From: Pomphorhynchus laevis
Taxonomy: Eukaryota > Acanthocephala > Palaeacanthocephala > Echinorhynchida > Pomphorhynchidae
DNA length: 64,000 nt
NCBI GenBank assembly: GCA_012934845.2
Contig: WNNJ02002453.1
Span: 121,293 to 185,292, forward strand
Reading direction: 5' to 3'
The notes under the pieces were generated by a model. The model did no database searches. It was not told the DNA's origin and was given only the letters and a program-made list of their open reading frames with translations. This document shows, piece by piece, positions 24,013 to 38,800 of the stretch. The first letter of the stretch is position 1, and every line of letters starts with the position of its first letter. Position numbers and translations under genes: made by a program.

Positions 24013-24345
24013 GCTGTAAAAACGCCTTCAAGTCAAAGTCAAGATCTTGCAAGTAAAATATCACCCCTGATTGATTAATATTTTCAATATTTTGCTTTCA
24101 AGTTAAGTAATTCCTGTAACTTTTGCTATCAGCCCTAAGCCGAGTGGCTGCAGTGGGCATTAATAAATAACTTCTCAGATTAAAGTTCGTTGTTAATAAA
24201 ACAAATTAAAACATATTTTCGGATAGTTAAAATTTATTAGGAATTTGAAATTCACAACTAAAGTATCAATGTTACGGTATTATAATTCTCAGTTGTGCTG
24301 GTACGCACGTTACATATTCTAAAAATTAATTTTTGTATGTTATAC

Positions 24346-24480
24346 AAATCAGATCAGATAACTGAGTCTACGTATTTTATAATATATATAAATAAAGATA
24401 AAGATAAATAATAAATAATATAAGATTTTATACAATTTGTATTTATATAAAGTTAAAATTTAAAATATATAAATAAATAT
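24346..24480 (-). repeat. Terminal-repeat fragment of Penelope-like element
   Basis: AATCAGATCAGATAACTGAG with TCTACGTATTTTATAA, followed by AT-rich sequence, matches the distal end of the terminal repeat in reverse orientation. Confidence 0.65.
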
Positions 24481-26858
24481 AAATAGTAATTATACAAGGT
24501 TTTATAGAATTTATATTAAATATTCGATAATACAAATTTCAATAAAATAAAATTTAAATTAATTGAATTTGATTAAAAATTTAGCATAATAAAAATATTT
24601 TGAAAAAAATGACATTAATATTTTCATATATAATGTTAATCATATTTGACATATAATAATATTTATATTATAATATAAATATAATATTAAGCCGCGAGGC
24701 TGCAGTGGGCATTAATAAATAACTTTTCAGATTAATAATAATAAATTATTAATTAATAATATTTGTTAATTAGCAATAATTAATAATAATTATTAATAAT
24801 TATTGATTATTAATTAATAATTATTTAATTTATTATTAATAATAAAGACTGATAAAAAATCCTTGTTATAACTACATACAATAATAACATACAAGTATAA
24901 CAACTTACAAACGAGCATCGAAACACGAGCGTCAAGACACGACCAAACAGGTTACAATTAAATAAAATCACTTAAACACACAAATATTCAAGATTAATTA
25001 TATAGCATTAAATACTATTTATTATATAGTATTAATAAATATGCATTAATTAATAAATTAATACATAAATATTTATTAATTAATATTATTAATTAATTAG
25101 TATTAATTATATTAATATTATTGATAAAATTATATTAATTTAATTTTAACTAAATTCAATACTTATCACAATTTTATTAAATAAGCAACAATTATAGTGA
25201 TTTTTTGAGAAAAGTTTGATAAAAGCTCTTTAATTATTTAAGAAAAAAAACAAATTTGTCATGGCAGACATGATCTGATGCGTCTATATAAAAAAATATT
25301 ACATTATTTAATGCAATAGCATTATGTAGTCATCAAAAGATATAAAAATACATATTTTTAATATAGAAATCTTAATTTCTTTTAAAATAGAAATCATAAT
25401 CTTTATATTATATCTATAAAAATATATGAAATATATTTTCGACAAAATTAAGGCTATTTGCTAACTCTATCTATTTTATTCAAAAGGAAAAATTATATTA
25501 AATAGCCCAATATTAGTAATACCAAATTTCACATAAATCAGCATAAATGTAGTAAAAATAGCATTTTATTTTACAATATATTTTGCATCAAATTTAATGT
25601 TTATAAAAAATATTAAATATAATAAGTTTTACATGTTAATACACAATGATTTTATTATTTTACTAGAAGGATATAATATTACAAAATATTTGGTAATATT
25701 TTGCAAAAACAAATGTTTTTAAAGCATATATAAATAAATTGTAAATGGCGTAAAATATTTGGCATAAATTGTAAATAATATTTTTGTGTTTATTTAAAAT
25801 AACAAAAGAAATTTATTCATTAATTTCTCTTATATTTCATACAAACTTTGTTATTAACTTCGTTTATAAACTGTAATAAACTATTAAAATTGGAAAGGCA
25901 TCTGCCGACAAGAAATAATTGTTATCAATATTTGTGAAACCATTATCAAAGTAATCTACAATGCAGAAAATCGAATTTTCAAATTTTTGTTAAACTTAAT
26001 TTTTTATCTGTTTATTCAGCTATTACTGCTGTTAATTCAGCGTCAATTATTAGCAACAACATATAGAAGGTACAGGTTGTTAGAGTTAGCAAACTGTGAC
26101 CATCGAAGCCATTTATTGTCGGGCTAATTTGCAGGATTAAATAAACTAAAATCATTTTATAATAGAACTTTAATTCTAATATATTTAAATCATAATTCTC
26201 AATAAAGCTATTATAGATTATATTATTTAGTAAAATTTGTATATCTAGTTATTACCTTCAATATTTCTAAAAATAAAAAATATATAAATAAAAATAAAAA
26301 TATGTTCACAATTCGTGCTATTATGTAGCGATATTGTATACTATTTTGTTTTTTGGCATAAAATATTTTCAAGGTATTCTATTGCATAACTTTTACGAAT
26401 TTCACAAATATTATAAATTATAGTCACAATATATACAAGAATGTGTGTATATGAAACTATTAAATTTTCACTGCACTCAAGTAATTTTGAAAAATCATAA
26501 TTTATATTTTGTTTTTAACAAAATTAAGCAGGTATTACAATTTCGAACATCTAAATGCTCTAAGCGCTTCTCTTTGTTAGTTTCTTGTTTAGTAATATCG
26601 GATTAAACATCAACTTACTTGCCTGTGCACAAATACTGATATTCGTGTTGTTTAAATCGGTGAATTATCGGAAAAATTGTAACATTTTCTTTGTAAAAAA
26701 TGTGTTTCTTTCCACAATTTTCGGTATATATTGTAGTCCATGTATCCTATTAGAATCTTTCCTGGCTAAAATCGGGTTCAATGTTGTTGTCCTATTAAGA
26801 TTAACTAATTTATAGTCTCGTATTTACCCCAACCTTTAATTTAATAACTAAGTGACTT

Positions 26859-29800
26859 ATGAATTTTCAAAATCCCGAGCAACAAGAGTGTATAAGACAA
26901 CATTTATCCAATATTGATATACTGGGTAAACATGGTCTGTTCGATAAGCTTTGCCATTTTGTGTTTATTTTAAAACATTACCTCTTCAATAATCTCATGT
27001 GGATTGATTACAATATCCCTGGAACGATAATATCAGAGATAACAACAAAATTATTTCTAAAATATGTGGAGCTTATCATTATTCTGGGCTGCTCACTAGC
27101 TATTACGAAATTCAGAATATTTTTCGAAAGGGTCATTTGTAAGGTAACTTGTATTGATATATTTATTTGGACATTTTAGTTTATTATTTATGTTTTAATG
27201 ACGAATTTATTACAATAAAGTCAATAATCAATTAACTTAATAAATTTATTCTTTATGGTTTTCTAAAAGACATTTAAATAATTTGATTGAGATATATTTT
27301 AAGAATATATAAAAATTTAATTAAACGTTTTATTTTAGAAAAATCGATGTTCTTCCCTTCATTTATCGAAAATGAATTTTCGATACTTAATTTGGTTTCA
27401 TCAAGAATTCAGCGGTTGCTCATGATGACCGTCAAGATTTGTTTAAAATACAGAATAATCAGAATAATTAACAGAATTAGCGTATTCTGTACTTCATACT
27501 TGATTTAAACATAAAATATTTGCAGGTTAAATAAAATCTTAATTTAACAATAAAATAAAACAGGAAATGCCAAATAAGTCATCTAAATTCCCAATATTGA
27601 ATTAAAAATAAAATTTTTAATTCAATGTTGGAAATTTTTATGAACCATTTTTAAAATTTTTATGAATAAAAATTTTATTTTTATAATAAATAATATAGCT
27701 GTGTTAAGATAATATATTACGATAGCTAATCAAATTATATCAATGAAAATACATCATTGGTATGTATTTGGCCCAGTTACTATGCTGGGTTCAGTAAGAT
27801 GGTTTAAAATTGGTAACATAACAGGTCCTTCAGATGGCCTCCTATATTTATTTGAATATATTGCATTTTATCTATTAATCAATTCTAAAAATACTGAGCT
27901 CTAGTTAAGTGATCTAAGTAGTTCATAATTTTATTTTTTGAATTTAACTAAAAATACTGCCCTCCTCATATGGATTCAACGGCACATTAGTAGGCTATCA
28001 TTTTCTTTCGATAATGTCAAATCTTTATTATAATACACGTTTAATTATAAATTAATCGGTTCATAACAAGAATGCGTTATTAAAATTTATTTTTAAGACT
28101 ACAATGTTTACATTTGTAAATTTATAGCACAAAGTATGAAGCATCAGTCAAGGGATATGATTCATTTATTTTATATAAATAGTACAAAGTACGCAGCCTC
28201 ATTTAAGTAATTCGATTTGTTAAGAATATTTTTGATCTGATTTGCACAAAATACCAAGTCTAGTTAAGTGATCTGTGTAGTTCATAATTTTATTTAGCTC
28301 CTTCAAATGACCAATTAATTAATTCAGATGGCCAGGTCATTCAGATAAAATGGTCCTCTGAATGACCTTGTTCATTTATACATTGAACACTATACCATAG
28401 TGACTTGGCATCCTTTCTGAATAAGTTAAATAAATATATTGTCGGTTGCAGTTTTGTCAAATCTCTGCATAAAATATATGCATCATGTCAAAAGTGAATC
28501 TACCAGGTCATTCAGATGACCAGGTCATTCAAATGGCCATGTCATTAATTCAGTTCCTTCAGATGACCAGTTCCTCCAGATGATCTCTAATATTTATTCT
28601 AACACATGGTAGATTATCAATTAATCGGTTCATAAAAATACTGTGTTATAAGAATTGATTTTTAAAGATATTTTTTATTTTATTCATAGCACAAAAAATA
28701 TGGCTTCAATTAAATGAACAGATTCATGCAAAAAATATTGTCCAGGATAATAATTTGGTGATTTAGAATAATATTTCATTACTAGAATTACTAGAAAATA
28801 ACGTTACATTATAGGAATTACATTATTACAGTTTATTTTGCCAACTTAAGCTGATGAATCGAAGCCAAAATCCGATAGCATAGCAGTTTTACTCACGATG
28901 ACTGCTAATCTACATTCTAATGCATTGTATATTATTAACCAGTTCACTAAAATAAATCAATTCACAAAAATCACATTACATAAGATAAAATGTATCATTG
29001 ACATGCATATATTTAGCCCCATTGCTTGTTGATTAGAGGATATAAGACAGAAACCTAGTATGATCTTATTGATGATCAATAATCTCAATTCTATTACATT
29101 GTATATTATTTATACTGTGTCAATTTACCTTTAAATTGCATAATATGTTTAAATAAGGTTTCTTTCTCTAAATTATAATTGCTTATTTTATAAGCAATTG
29201 TAATTGTATTTAATACAATTTCGAAGTTTCTAATCTTATGACCAGAAATCGTGATTGATTAACCAGAAGTCATGGCATGACTTAGTCAAGATCTGATTTT
29301 AAATGAGCGAATTCAATAATTTTCTTGCAGTTTTTCGATTGATAATTTTTCAAAAGTTTTAGTTTTTGTTAATTTATTAATCAGTCCATAAAAAATACTG
29401 CATTTTAAAGAATCTGGAGGTGTAATGCATAGTACAAAATATATAGTCTCAGTTAAATAATCTGAATTATTTTAAATCAGATTAAGCTCTGAAAGCAGCT
29501 TTTATCTCAGGCGACAACCGTTTTGTTTGATAATAGTTATTAATTTCAAAAACAAGTAGGATTTTAAATTGAAGGTAGTATTTTCCTCTAACCAACGCTA
29601 TTTTAATTTAAAATCCGAAATTATTTCAATTACATTTGCAAACTTAAAAATTTGCAAATTTGAAAACTTACCTATATTCGTAATTACTTGCTATTTTCAA
29701 AGTAGTCATCTATAGTTTTCTTACTAATTTTAAGTTGGCATGGTAATGCAGTCATTGATTCAATTGAAATTTCGATGACTTCATTCTGCACGTTGATTCA

Positions 29801-32800
29801 ATCCTTTATAAGCCAACAGCATACTGATGTAGCGTACTACTGTTGGCTTTAATCCCTAATGGAATCAATGTCGGTTATTAATGTACGCGTCGTCATCCTT
29901 TTCGCCTGGTTGTGGAGGGATACCGTCAACTTGCAATATGGCGAGTTGACCCCAACTAGTTTTTTTGAAAAATGCGTCAACTTGCAAAAAAATATAAAAT
30001 TTAAGAAATTATTTAGTGCATTAGAATTAATTTTGAATCACATTTTTTAAAGTAACGATTTGAAAAAAAGTTTGGAATTATTTATTAATTCCAAAAATAG
30101 ATTAATTAATAATTAATCGATTAATTACTAATCTATTAAATTAATAATAATTTAATAGATTGAAGGAACTACAGAATAAAAATAAGCATCAAAATTTTAC
30201 TAAAATTAATGACATTAGTTCAATATAAATAGTTGATTTTTATCAATCCCTTTAATGCGATAAGCTTTTGCAATATATAGTTGTCTAGATTTGGACAAAC
30301 GCTCATTTGTTTTGTTATAAATGTGAATATATGTTTATTTCAATTATCATACTTAATCTACATGCTAATTTGCGTTTAATAATCAATGTAAACGATGAAT
30401 TTTAGATAGAAATTAATAAAGCAAGAAATACATTTTGTTGTCTAAAAGCGTTACAGTTGAGCAACAACGAAACGATATTTTAATTAAAAATATTTACATT
30501 GTTTGTATTATTGAAATAAAGGACTGGTTTAATGTTTTGATTCCGTAAAATAAGCAAAATATCCAAATATAAATATTTTTATATTCGTTATCATTAATTA
30601 AATTCGAATGTATTTAGCCAATAATGAAGAGTGTTGGAATTTGTGGTGAAACCAAGCAATGCAAATGTGGTGAAAGTATGTTTAAAACCTTCTTCTATCT
30701 TTGTACATGGATATATCTATCTTATATTGTATATACTGAACATTTACTTACTGATCGACGAATATTATGGGCTGGTATATCTAATTATACATATTAAATG
30801 CAATGATCTACATATAAAAAAATTTAGATTGGCAGTTAGGAATGACTGTCCCTCTGGCTTATCGTTTTATTATTTTCACTGAATGCGCCTTCTACTTTCA
30901 CTCACTTTATGCAACTGTATTTATGGATATCCGTCGAAGTGATTTCAAAGTGATGATCGTTCATCATTTAGTAACATCAATATTAATTTTGTCATCTTAC
31001 GCAGCAAGGTAAATTATACCTAGCTTCGCTATTAATTTCTGATTATTAATTTTTATAAATTTATATTTATTACTTAACATTAATATATTTATTACAAAAT
31101 ACATTCAATTACTTAATATATTTTATATATATCATAATAAATAATGCATTGTATATATATTATATAATATCTATATAAAATTTACAAATATTAATTCTAG
31201 AAATATAAATTCAAAACGCTTATATTCATATAAATTTAATTGATAAAATCATGATTTTGAAATCATATTTAATTTATCAAATTTAGTATTAATAAATTAA
31301 TTTATTATAATCTTTATTATTATCGATTTATTCTTCACATATTCAATGTATTTTTATTTTTTCCACAAGAGTATTAATTTTTACATCAGCATTAAATATG
31401 TTATGAAATCAGATCAGCTAACATTATTTAAAAGTAATGCTAAAATAAAATACAAAAAATAATTAAATAACTTTAATAAGTTATAATTATATAATATTTT
31501 ATGAAATATATTTTAAGTTAAAATTGAAAATTGTAATTTAAATTAAAAGTCAAATATTATGAATTGACTAATAAATAACATATGATGTATCAGAATAAAG
31601 ATTAGAGATCATTAGGATGAACTGCTATGTTATCAGGTTTCGGCACTTATTGCTCGACCCATCATAGCAGCCGTGCTAAATACATGCTAATGAAGTATTT
31701 TCTCTGATGAAATTTATTTATTTAGTATATTATTTTAATACAAAGTATATTATTTACTATCCATAAAAATCTTACACTTAAGAGTTTTAATTTATAATAA
31801 TATTTTGTTGTTTTATATATTTTACAATTTTCTGTTAGATTGTATTTGTATAGTAACCTAGTTTAAAATATGTATCTATTAAATTATTTAAATGATTTTG
31901 AAGAAAGCCAATATCATTACATATTGTTGCAATTCTTAAAATTTCATTATTTAATGTATTATATTTTATATTATATGGTATGCATGAATGCTCATGCAAA
32001 AATATGTTTCTTGTAAATTTAAATATGTCATCTTTACGATATAAATTAATAGTAGTTTTAGTTAATGTTAATTTAATGTTCATATCTAGATATACACCTT
32101 CTTTATCATTAATATTGGTTTTGTTAAGAATAAGGCTTTCTGGATAAATGTGCTCACTAATTGAATAAAAATTATTAGAATTAAATACACATATATCATC
32201 AATATATCGAAACATATATTTCATATATTTATATTGTTTAGATTTAGTTTTAGTTAATGTTAATTTAGTGTTCATATCTAGATATATACCTGTATCATCA
32301 ATTTTAGTATTATTAAGAAAATGGCTATCCGGTAAAATTTGTTCACTTATTAGATAAAAATTATTAGAGCTAATTACACATTTATCATCAATATATATAA
32401 ACATATATTTCATATCTTTATATAATTTAGATTTATTTTTTAGACAGTTATGAACAAATTCATATTCTATAAAGCTTAAAAACAAGTCAGCTATAATTGG
32501 GCTAATATTACCTCCCATTGGAACACCATTTATTTGTCTAATTATTGATGTCCCTACGTTTAAATAATTTTGATTTACCAAATATTTAAGGTCTCTATTT
32601 ATTCAATTTTATCCATATATTTATATTTACTTGATTATTTAATTTTTGTTAGATAGGCGTTATAATTATTATAACATATATATGTATATCTTTTTCCGAA
32701 TATAAGATTAATTAATCTTTCTAACGCTTCTTTCTAACGCTTCTTCTGGTAAATTTGAATTTGCATAACACCTACTAAAATCGTATTTGATTTGAAAATT

Positions 32801-35800
32801 TCTTCCTTTCGTGTGTTCAAAAAATTCTTTTGTGGAATTTGGGAAAAGACAGAATAAGATTTTCTTTACGAAAATTTAGTTTGTATTTTATAAGTATTGT
32901 AAAATATAGTATAATACTTTTAGATACAATGTAATATATTTTATTATATTATATTTTATAAGTATTACAAAATTTACTTATTGTATAAGTATATTTATTT
33001 CACGTTATATCGAAATTTAATTTTTAAATAAAATTGAATTAAAATAAAATTTATAGCATCTTGTTTAAATATTATTTTTAATAATATTTTTAGATACCAC
33101 AAATGCGGAATAGTTGTGATGTTTTTGCATGATATTAACGACGTTTTTCTGGAGGGAACAAAGTGTATAAGATACATGCAGTTGCGGGATAAAAATCAAT
33201 ACAACCTGTATAAATTACTATCATTTCTCGGATTTATGGTATTCACAGTTTCTTGGTAATTTATAATTTTGTAAATGCTTTAATAAAATCAATAATCAGT
33301 TCTTAACAATTGGAAATAATATTTTGGAAAAACAAAAACGATTGGTAAAACACATTCATTGCTTTAAATAACAATGAATTGATGAAATAATAAATAAATG
33401 TTTTATTGAATAAAATTACATGCCGTTACAATATATATCATAGGATAAACAAAAGGACAAATCTATTATACTTTTGCCGACATTGGGTGGTACGTCTTCT
33501 TTGTTCATCTCCAAGGCATCAGATCCAGTGGGATCTGAGTCCCTGGCAGCACCAACGCGCCGCCTTCAGGCTGAACTACTCAAGGTATTTCAACCTCTTG
33601 AAAGCCCAGTGGAGGCAGATTATGGTAGATAGTCCGGATAAAAGACGCTTGAGAAATCTTAGTGTTTGTTCTGCGTCCTCTAGAAAATAAGACAAAACTC
33701 GAGATTGCCCAAGAACATTAAAGGCGTACCTGTAACCTCTTTAAACGTAACCTCTTCGGGTTACGTTTAAATCTATCCAGATCGGACTTAGCGACCAGAA
33801 AACCGTAATGGTAAAACCCAGGTATTTTACTCGATTTGTAAAGATAGGGAGTGGTTGATTGTTCAGTATGGAAGAGAAAGCTAAGAGCGCTAGTATCTTG
33901 AGTGCTCCTTTGTTGCGAGCGCTTTTTCGTAGATGGAGATGAGGGAGTTTTTAATCGAGATGGGCCGCAGATCTTTAGGGCATGAAATAAATTTCTTTTT
34001 TTCGTAAAAAATGCGTCGGCTGACATTGATGCAGACAACATCGGACGGTGAGGTTAATAACATGGTGATGGGGACCTCCCTTCTCTGACTGATTGTCAAA
34101 AGCTGGCAGACACGAGTAGAGAGTGACTTTTTGGTTTTGAAGGTGCCCGGAAGAGGCCCCCAGGAGCTGAGGATATATGCTACAGATAGATTTCTGCTCC
34201 TAAAGTCACCCCGAGACTGAATTGGTTGGGGATATTGAGTGGATCCACACTTATGTAAGGATAGTGCCTCCTCCAAAACTTTGTCAAGGCTAATATACTA
34301 CCGACCAATCCAATGATCCTTCCCTCCAGCAGCCAAACTTCTCCTTATTGAATATCTTCCAAAGGTAAGACTGAGAAGGATTACCGCAAGCAATGCTATT
34401 CCTATCTTTACTCAGCTTTAACCTATATCTAGAGCTCCAGTATTCATTTGAGAGGACCTGTCAGGCGGAAACATATAGATTTGGAAGGTTTAGCATTTTA
34501 GCTAGGACCTTGAGTTTTGTTGGAGTGGGATTGTAAATGCGACCTTTATAGTTAGTCAAAAGGATCGCGGTAGCTTGCGATAAGAGGTAGGAATTGAATC
34601 GGATGAGACTCGCAATTCTTATTCTAGGGAAGAGTTGGATAGCCGCCCTGAAGCAGGCAACTCTGATTGAATCAAAGTGGAACCTTCTTCTAAGTAGATA
34701 TCTTCATCTAACCGCTAACGTATTAAGTCGTTCAATGTGGACAGTTGTTAAAGCGATTGCTCAATACAGATAGGCTTAAGCAGCCACCACTTGTGGAGCA
34801 GAATAATGTCGAGGAGAGAATTTGTTGTAGTGCAATGAAAGGTGTGGATGGTGGTTTATGTAAGATAGTGGTTCCTGGCTCTGCGGAGTGCTGCATTAAT
34901 CTAGCGACCAGTTATGTTGTTAAAGTCATTAAATAACATGTCATAACCGCTTTCTAAAATACGATCCACGAGGTCACAATTCTTGTAAATCACTCCGTAG
35001 GCAGAGGTTGTTGCTCCGTAGGCAGGTGACCGTTCTTACAAAGTGTTATGACTAAACAAGATAGGGCTGGATGTAACCGTATTGTGAGAGTTGAAAAACT
35101 TAATATAGGCCTTAGCAAGGTCAGAGATAACGAAGAAGATTCGTGTCTCTGCCTTATAGTGTTTTATTGAGTTAAACACAATGCTTTTTGGATATAGAAC
35201 GGAGAAATTTCTTATAAATAGATTGTAAACTCCATTCCTTTTAACTGGTTGTTTATAAGTGAATGAATCAGATTCGAAAGTTTTCTTACTGGTGGAAGTT
35301 CCTCATGTAATTGGTTTGACCAATCAAAATCATTACTTACATTGGAGTCCAGCAAAAAAGAAGTATTACAACCAAAAGTCATACAACTTCGAAGAGATCG
35401 TTGTGGAATCGTTAAGTGTAAAATTCGATTTTTATATCGTTTGAAGCTTATAATAATAAGATTTTATTAACAAAATAACCGCAGTAAAGTGACTGTCGGA
35501 CGATCAATGAAAAGCATTCTTGAAGTGGATAATGGAAGTTTTGGTAAGAATTTAACTTCTTATTCTATTATTCCTGACAAGAAGGTAAGTGTTTTGTACC
35601 GAGGAGGTGGGAGTACTCCCCATCCCAAAATTAAAATATCTTCTAGTCATTACTCTTTTGCAGCCTCTAGAGAGACATAAACTGTTCAGTATTTTTTTGA
35701 GAATATTCGTCTCTAACTACAATAATCGCATACTATTCAACACAGTTAATTTTTTTGAGACGAAGATCAAAATCTCCTTTACCTCCGGAGACTTGGCAAC

Positions 35801-38800
35801 AGAATACTTGAATTTCTTCAAAGACAATCTATCTCATCTAGGAAATATCCTATTTAAGCAGATTCAAGCTTCCCTAAAAATAAATAACTTTCCTCCTCAT
35901 TTAGAGGAAAGCGACATGGATTCCATGAAGACGGCGTTTAGGCTTTCCTCAATAAAACTTGTCACTAGCAAGAGTGGTATGGTGCTTCCCATAGCGTTTT
36001 GTACTACGTCAGCTGATCATGGTGACGTTCTGGCCAACTCGGCCTTTAACCCTTTCCTGGGGTACAATCTTCGATTCACAGTCCTTGATTCGGATGATTT
36101 AACGTAACCCACTGTAATGTTTGTCATCAGCGTGGGCATTGAGCGTCGAGCTGTGCTAGCACGAAGACTTGTGGAGTCTGTTCTCTTGCTTCATGTGATA
36201 ATTTGATTAAGGGAGTGAAATGCGAGGCTCCCCTTTGTTCTAATTGTAAAAGAGCGCATCCTGCTTGGTCTCGGAAGTGCGCCGCTTTTAAAAAATACAA
36301 AAGAGACTTCGTTTGCCCAAAATCAATTCAAGTAAAGTAGCCTTATGTTGCCAACTCTGCTCCTGACAGGATGTCGGACAAGGACATTCTCCAGATCATT
36401 GACTCTAACAAACGTTTATTTTAAATCAGATGAATAGCATGGTATCAGACCTTTTAACATCACTATTTTCTTATCAAGAGTATAAGCCGCAAAATGTTCC
36501 TGTTTCCAAGAAAAAAGAAGGGCTACGGCTCATGTGATTCCCATTTTTAAAGTGAGGGAATCTAATCAAACAGAAGGTTCACGGCCGGGGAAATGAAGAT
36601 ATTGCCCGTGGGCAAGTGCCCACTCTAGGAGGCGTAAGTGGCGAGGAGTACAACCCTTACGCCTCTAACTCCGTCTAGGATTGAGGCAATCCCACCCAGC
36701 TGACCTAACACAATGCAGAGAACTCGTGAGCCTATTTCACTAAATATCCTTCAGTGAAATTCGGAAGGAGTTTCTGTCTTTAGACTTCTATCCGATAGAG
36801 ATGAGATGTTAGAGTCCTGCAGGACTCGCGGTCAATCCGTCTCCCTCAGGACATTACTCGATTCATCTCTAAGCACATTTTTCCAACTAAACTCCGTACA
36901 TAACCCCGCCACACTCATCTTAATCTCCAAGTCTTTTAATTTTAGTTAAATGCTCGTTAAGATCTTACCTTCTAAACTATTCTTGTCCAGCCCTGTCTTG
37001 TTTAGTTATATCACTCTGTAAGAACGGTAAACGCCTCAGTCTAGCCAATGTCTACATCCGTCCAGGTGAGATTCACAAGAACCGTGACCTCCTGGATAGG
37101 ATTATTGATAGCGGCTATGACATGGTATTTGGTGACTTCAACGAAAGAACTGGTCGTTGGATTAATGCAGCACTCCGCAGAGCCAGGAACGGTTATCTTA
37201 TTCACAAACTACCACCCACCACCTTTCATTGCACATCAACGAATTCACTCCTCGACTTATTACTGCTCCATGATAGGTGGTTGTTTAAACCCCACTGTAC
37301 GGAGCAGTCGCGATAACATCTGTCCACCTCTCATGACTTGATTCGTTGGCGGATAGAAGAGGATACGCTGCTTCGAAGGAGTTTTGACTTTGATACTATC
37401 AGAGTAACTTACTTTCAGGCAGCCATCCAACGCTTCCCCCGAATTGGGAATGAAAGTCTAACCGAATTTAATTCCTACCTCTCTTCGCAAGCTACCGCGA
37501 TGTTTTCGACTACCTACAAAGGTCGTGTTTACAGTCCCACTCTGACAAAACTCAAGACCTTAGCATATATGCTTGGTCTCCCCAATCTGTTGACGAATTA
37601 CTTCCATCTTTCTTCTTCAACAACTATTATGGCCTGAGGTTCAGAGGGATCTGAGCCCCCCTCCGCACCAGCACGCCGCCTTCCTACTGAATCATTGGGT
37701 TCTCTCACCCCTAAGAGTCTAGTTGAGGCGGACTATGGTCGGAGAACGCGAGATTAGGAGCTTAAGAAACCTTAGTCTTTGCTCTTAAGGACGTCCTCTA
37801 GAGAAGAAGACTAATCCCGAGATAGCCCAAGTACCCCAAAAACGTATTTGGGTTTTCCATTTAATTACAAATGCCGGCCCAGTTTCAGAGCCCAGATGAA
37901 ATGATCATTGAACAATGAACATATAACAATGAATGATCATTGTTTTACATAACATGATGGAATTTTTGTGATTTCGTTTCTTTAGATTTATATATACAAT
38001 TCAAATATCGTTTCGTAATATATTTATTGCACAATATATTATATTACTTAATACATCTTTCGCAATATATTGTTCGTAATATAAATATATTCCGTAAAAA
38101 ATATGCATATACATTAGCATTTCAACATTTTTACATTTTAAAATTAAATTCTATCGTTATGTTAATATAAGTTGTATAAAATCTTATATAATTATTTATT
38201 ATTTACAATTATTTATATTAATCTTTAATTAGTATATAGTATAAAATACGTACACTCTGTTCGCTTATTTGATTTGTTCAACTGACAAGTTATTATTGAC
38301 ATGTGGATTTTGTTTTCCCGGTAATATAACCTCTGTCAGAAATATTAAACTATGTATTCTTGATACGATATTATTTTTCTGCTAATTTTTAAGTATAAAT
38401 CATTTTCTCTCTTTTTCATAAGTATAAATCAACAAAATATTATTAAAATATATTTAAAGTATTAAGCTAAAATTTTGTATAGATGAATAATAAACAATAT
38501 GGCTTGTGTTTGAATAACATGCATTAAATAATCAAATTTCATCAGAGGAAATACGTCATTAGCGTGTATTTGCCCTCGCTGCTATGTTGGGTCAAGGAAC
38601 AGCGACCGAAACCTGATAAATTCCTCCTGATGACATATAATTCTTCAGTGAAGAAACATTATGCTGTTTATGAGCATAATTTTGACCTAAACAAAATTCG
38701 TGTATTTGTTATTTTCACTACAACACTGATATGCAACATTGGATTTAGGCTTGAGAAATAATAATTTCGAAACATTTGCAAAAACTTACCTGATTTTTCG

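Larger units (their letters stand above)
20900..26580. other. Long AT-rich intergenic region with worn repeats
   Basis: No host gene was found between PABPN1 and CERS1. Recognisable items are: a direct duplication of about 57 bp (21563-21620 and 21874-21930, both containing TAAATATGAAATTAGATAAA); a repeated block of about 48 bp (24134-24183 and 24690-24736, sharing GGCTGCAGTGGGCATTAATA); a minus-oriented Penelope-like terminal-repeat end (24346-24480); and a worn LINE-like cysteine-rich frame (23785-24012). The 75-codon frame at 22408-22635 has no recognisable similarity. The rest is simple AT sequence. Confidence 0.5.

Noticed and set aside
26585-26815. 76-codon hydrophobic frame upstream of CERS1
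   Set aside because: No start-context or similarity support, and AT-rich composition. It may be 5' UTR or chance.
27287-27508. Homeobox exon of the ceramide synthase
   Set aside because: The frame shows at best a vague likeness. Exon 1 joins in phase to 30618 with CERS1-like sequence across the join, and CERS1 naturally lacks the homeobox.
35259-35444. 61-codon frame with FLLVEVPHVIGLTNQNHYLHWS
   Set aside because: It sits just before LINE B2 and may be its 5' region, but I found no match to gag or any host domain, so I do not call a gene.
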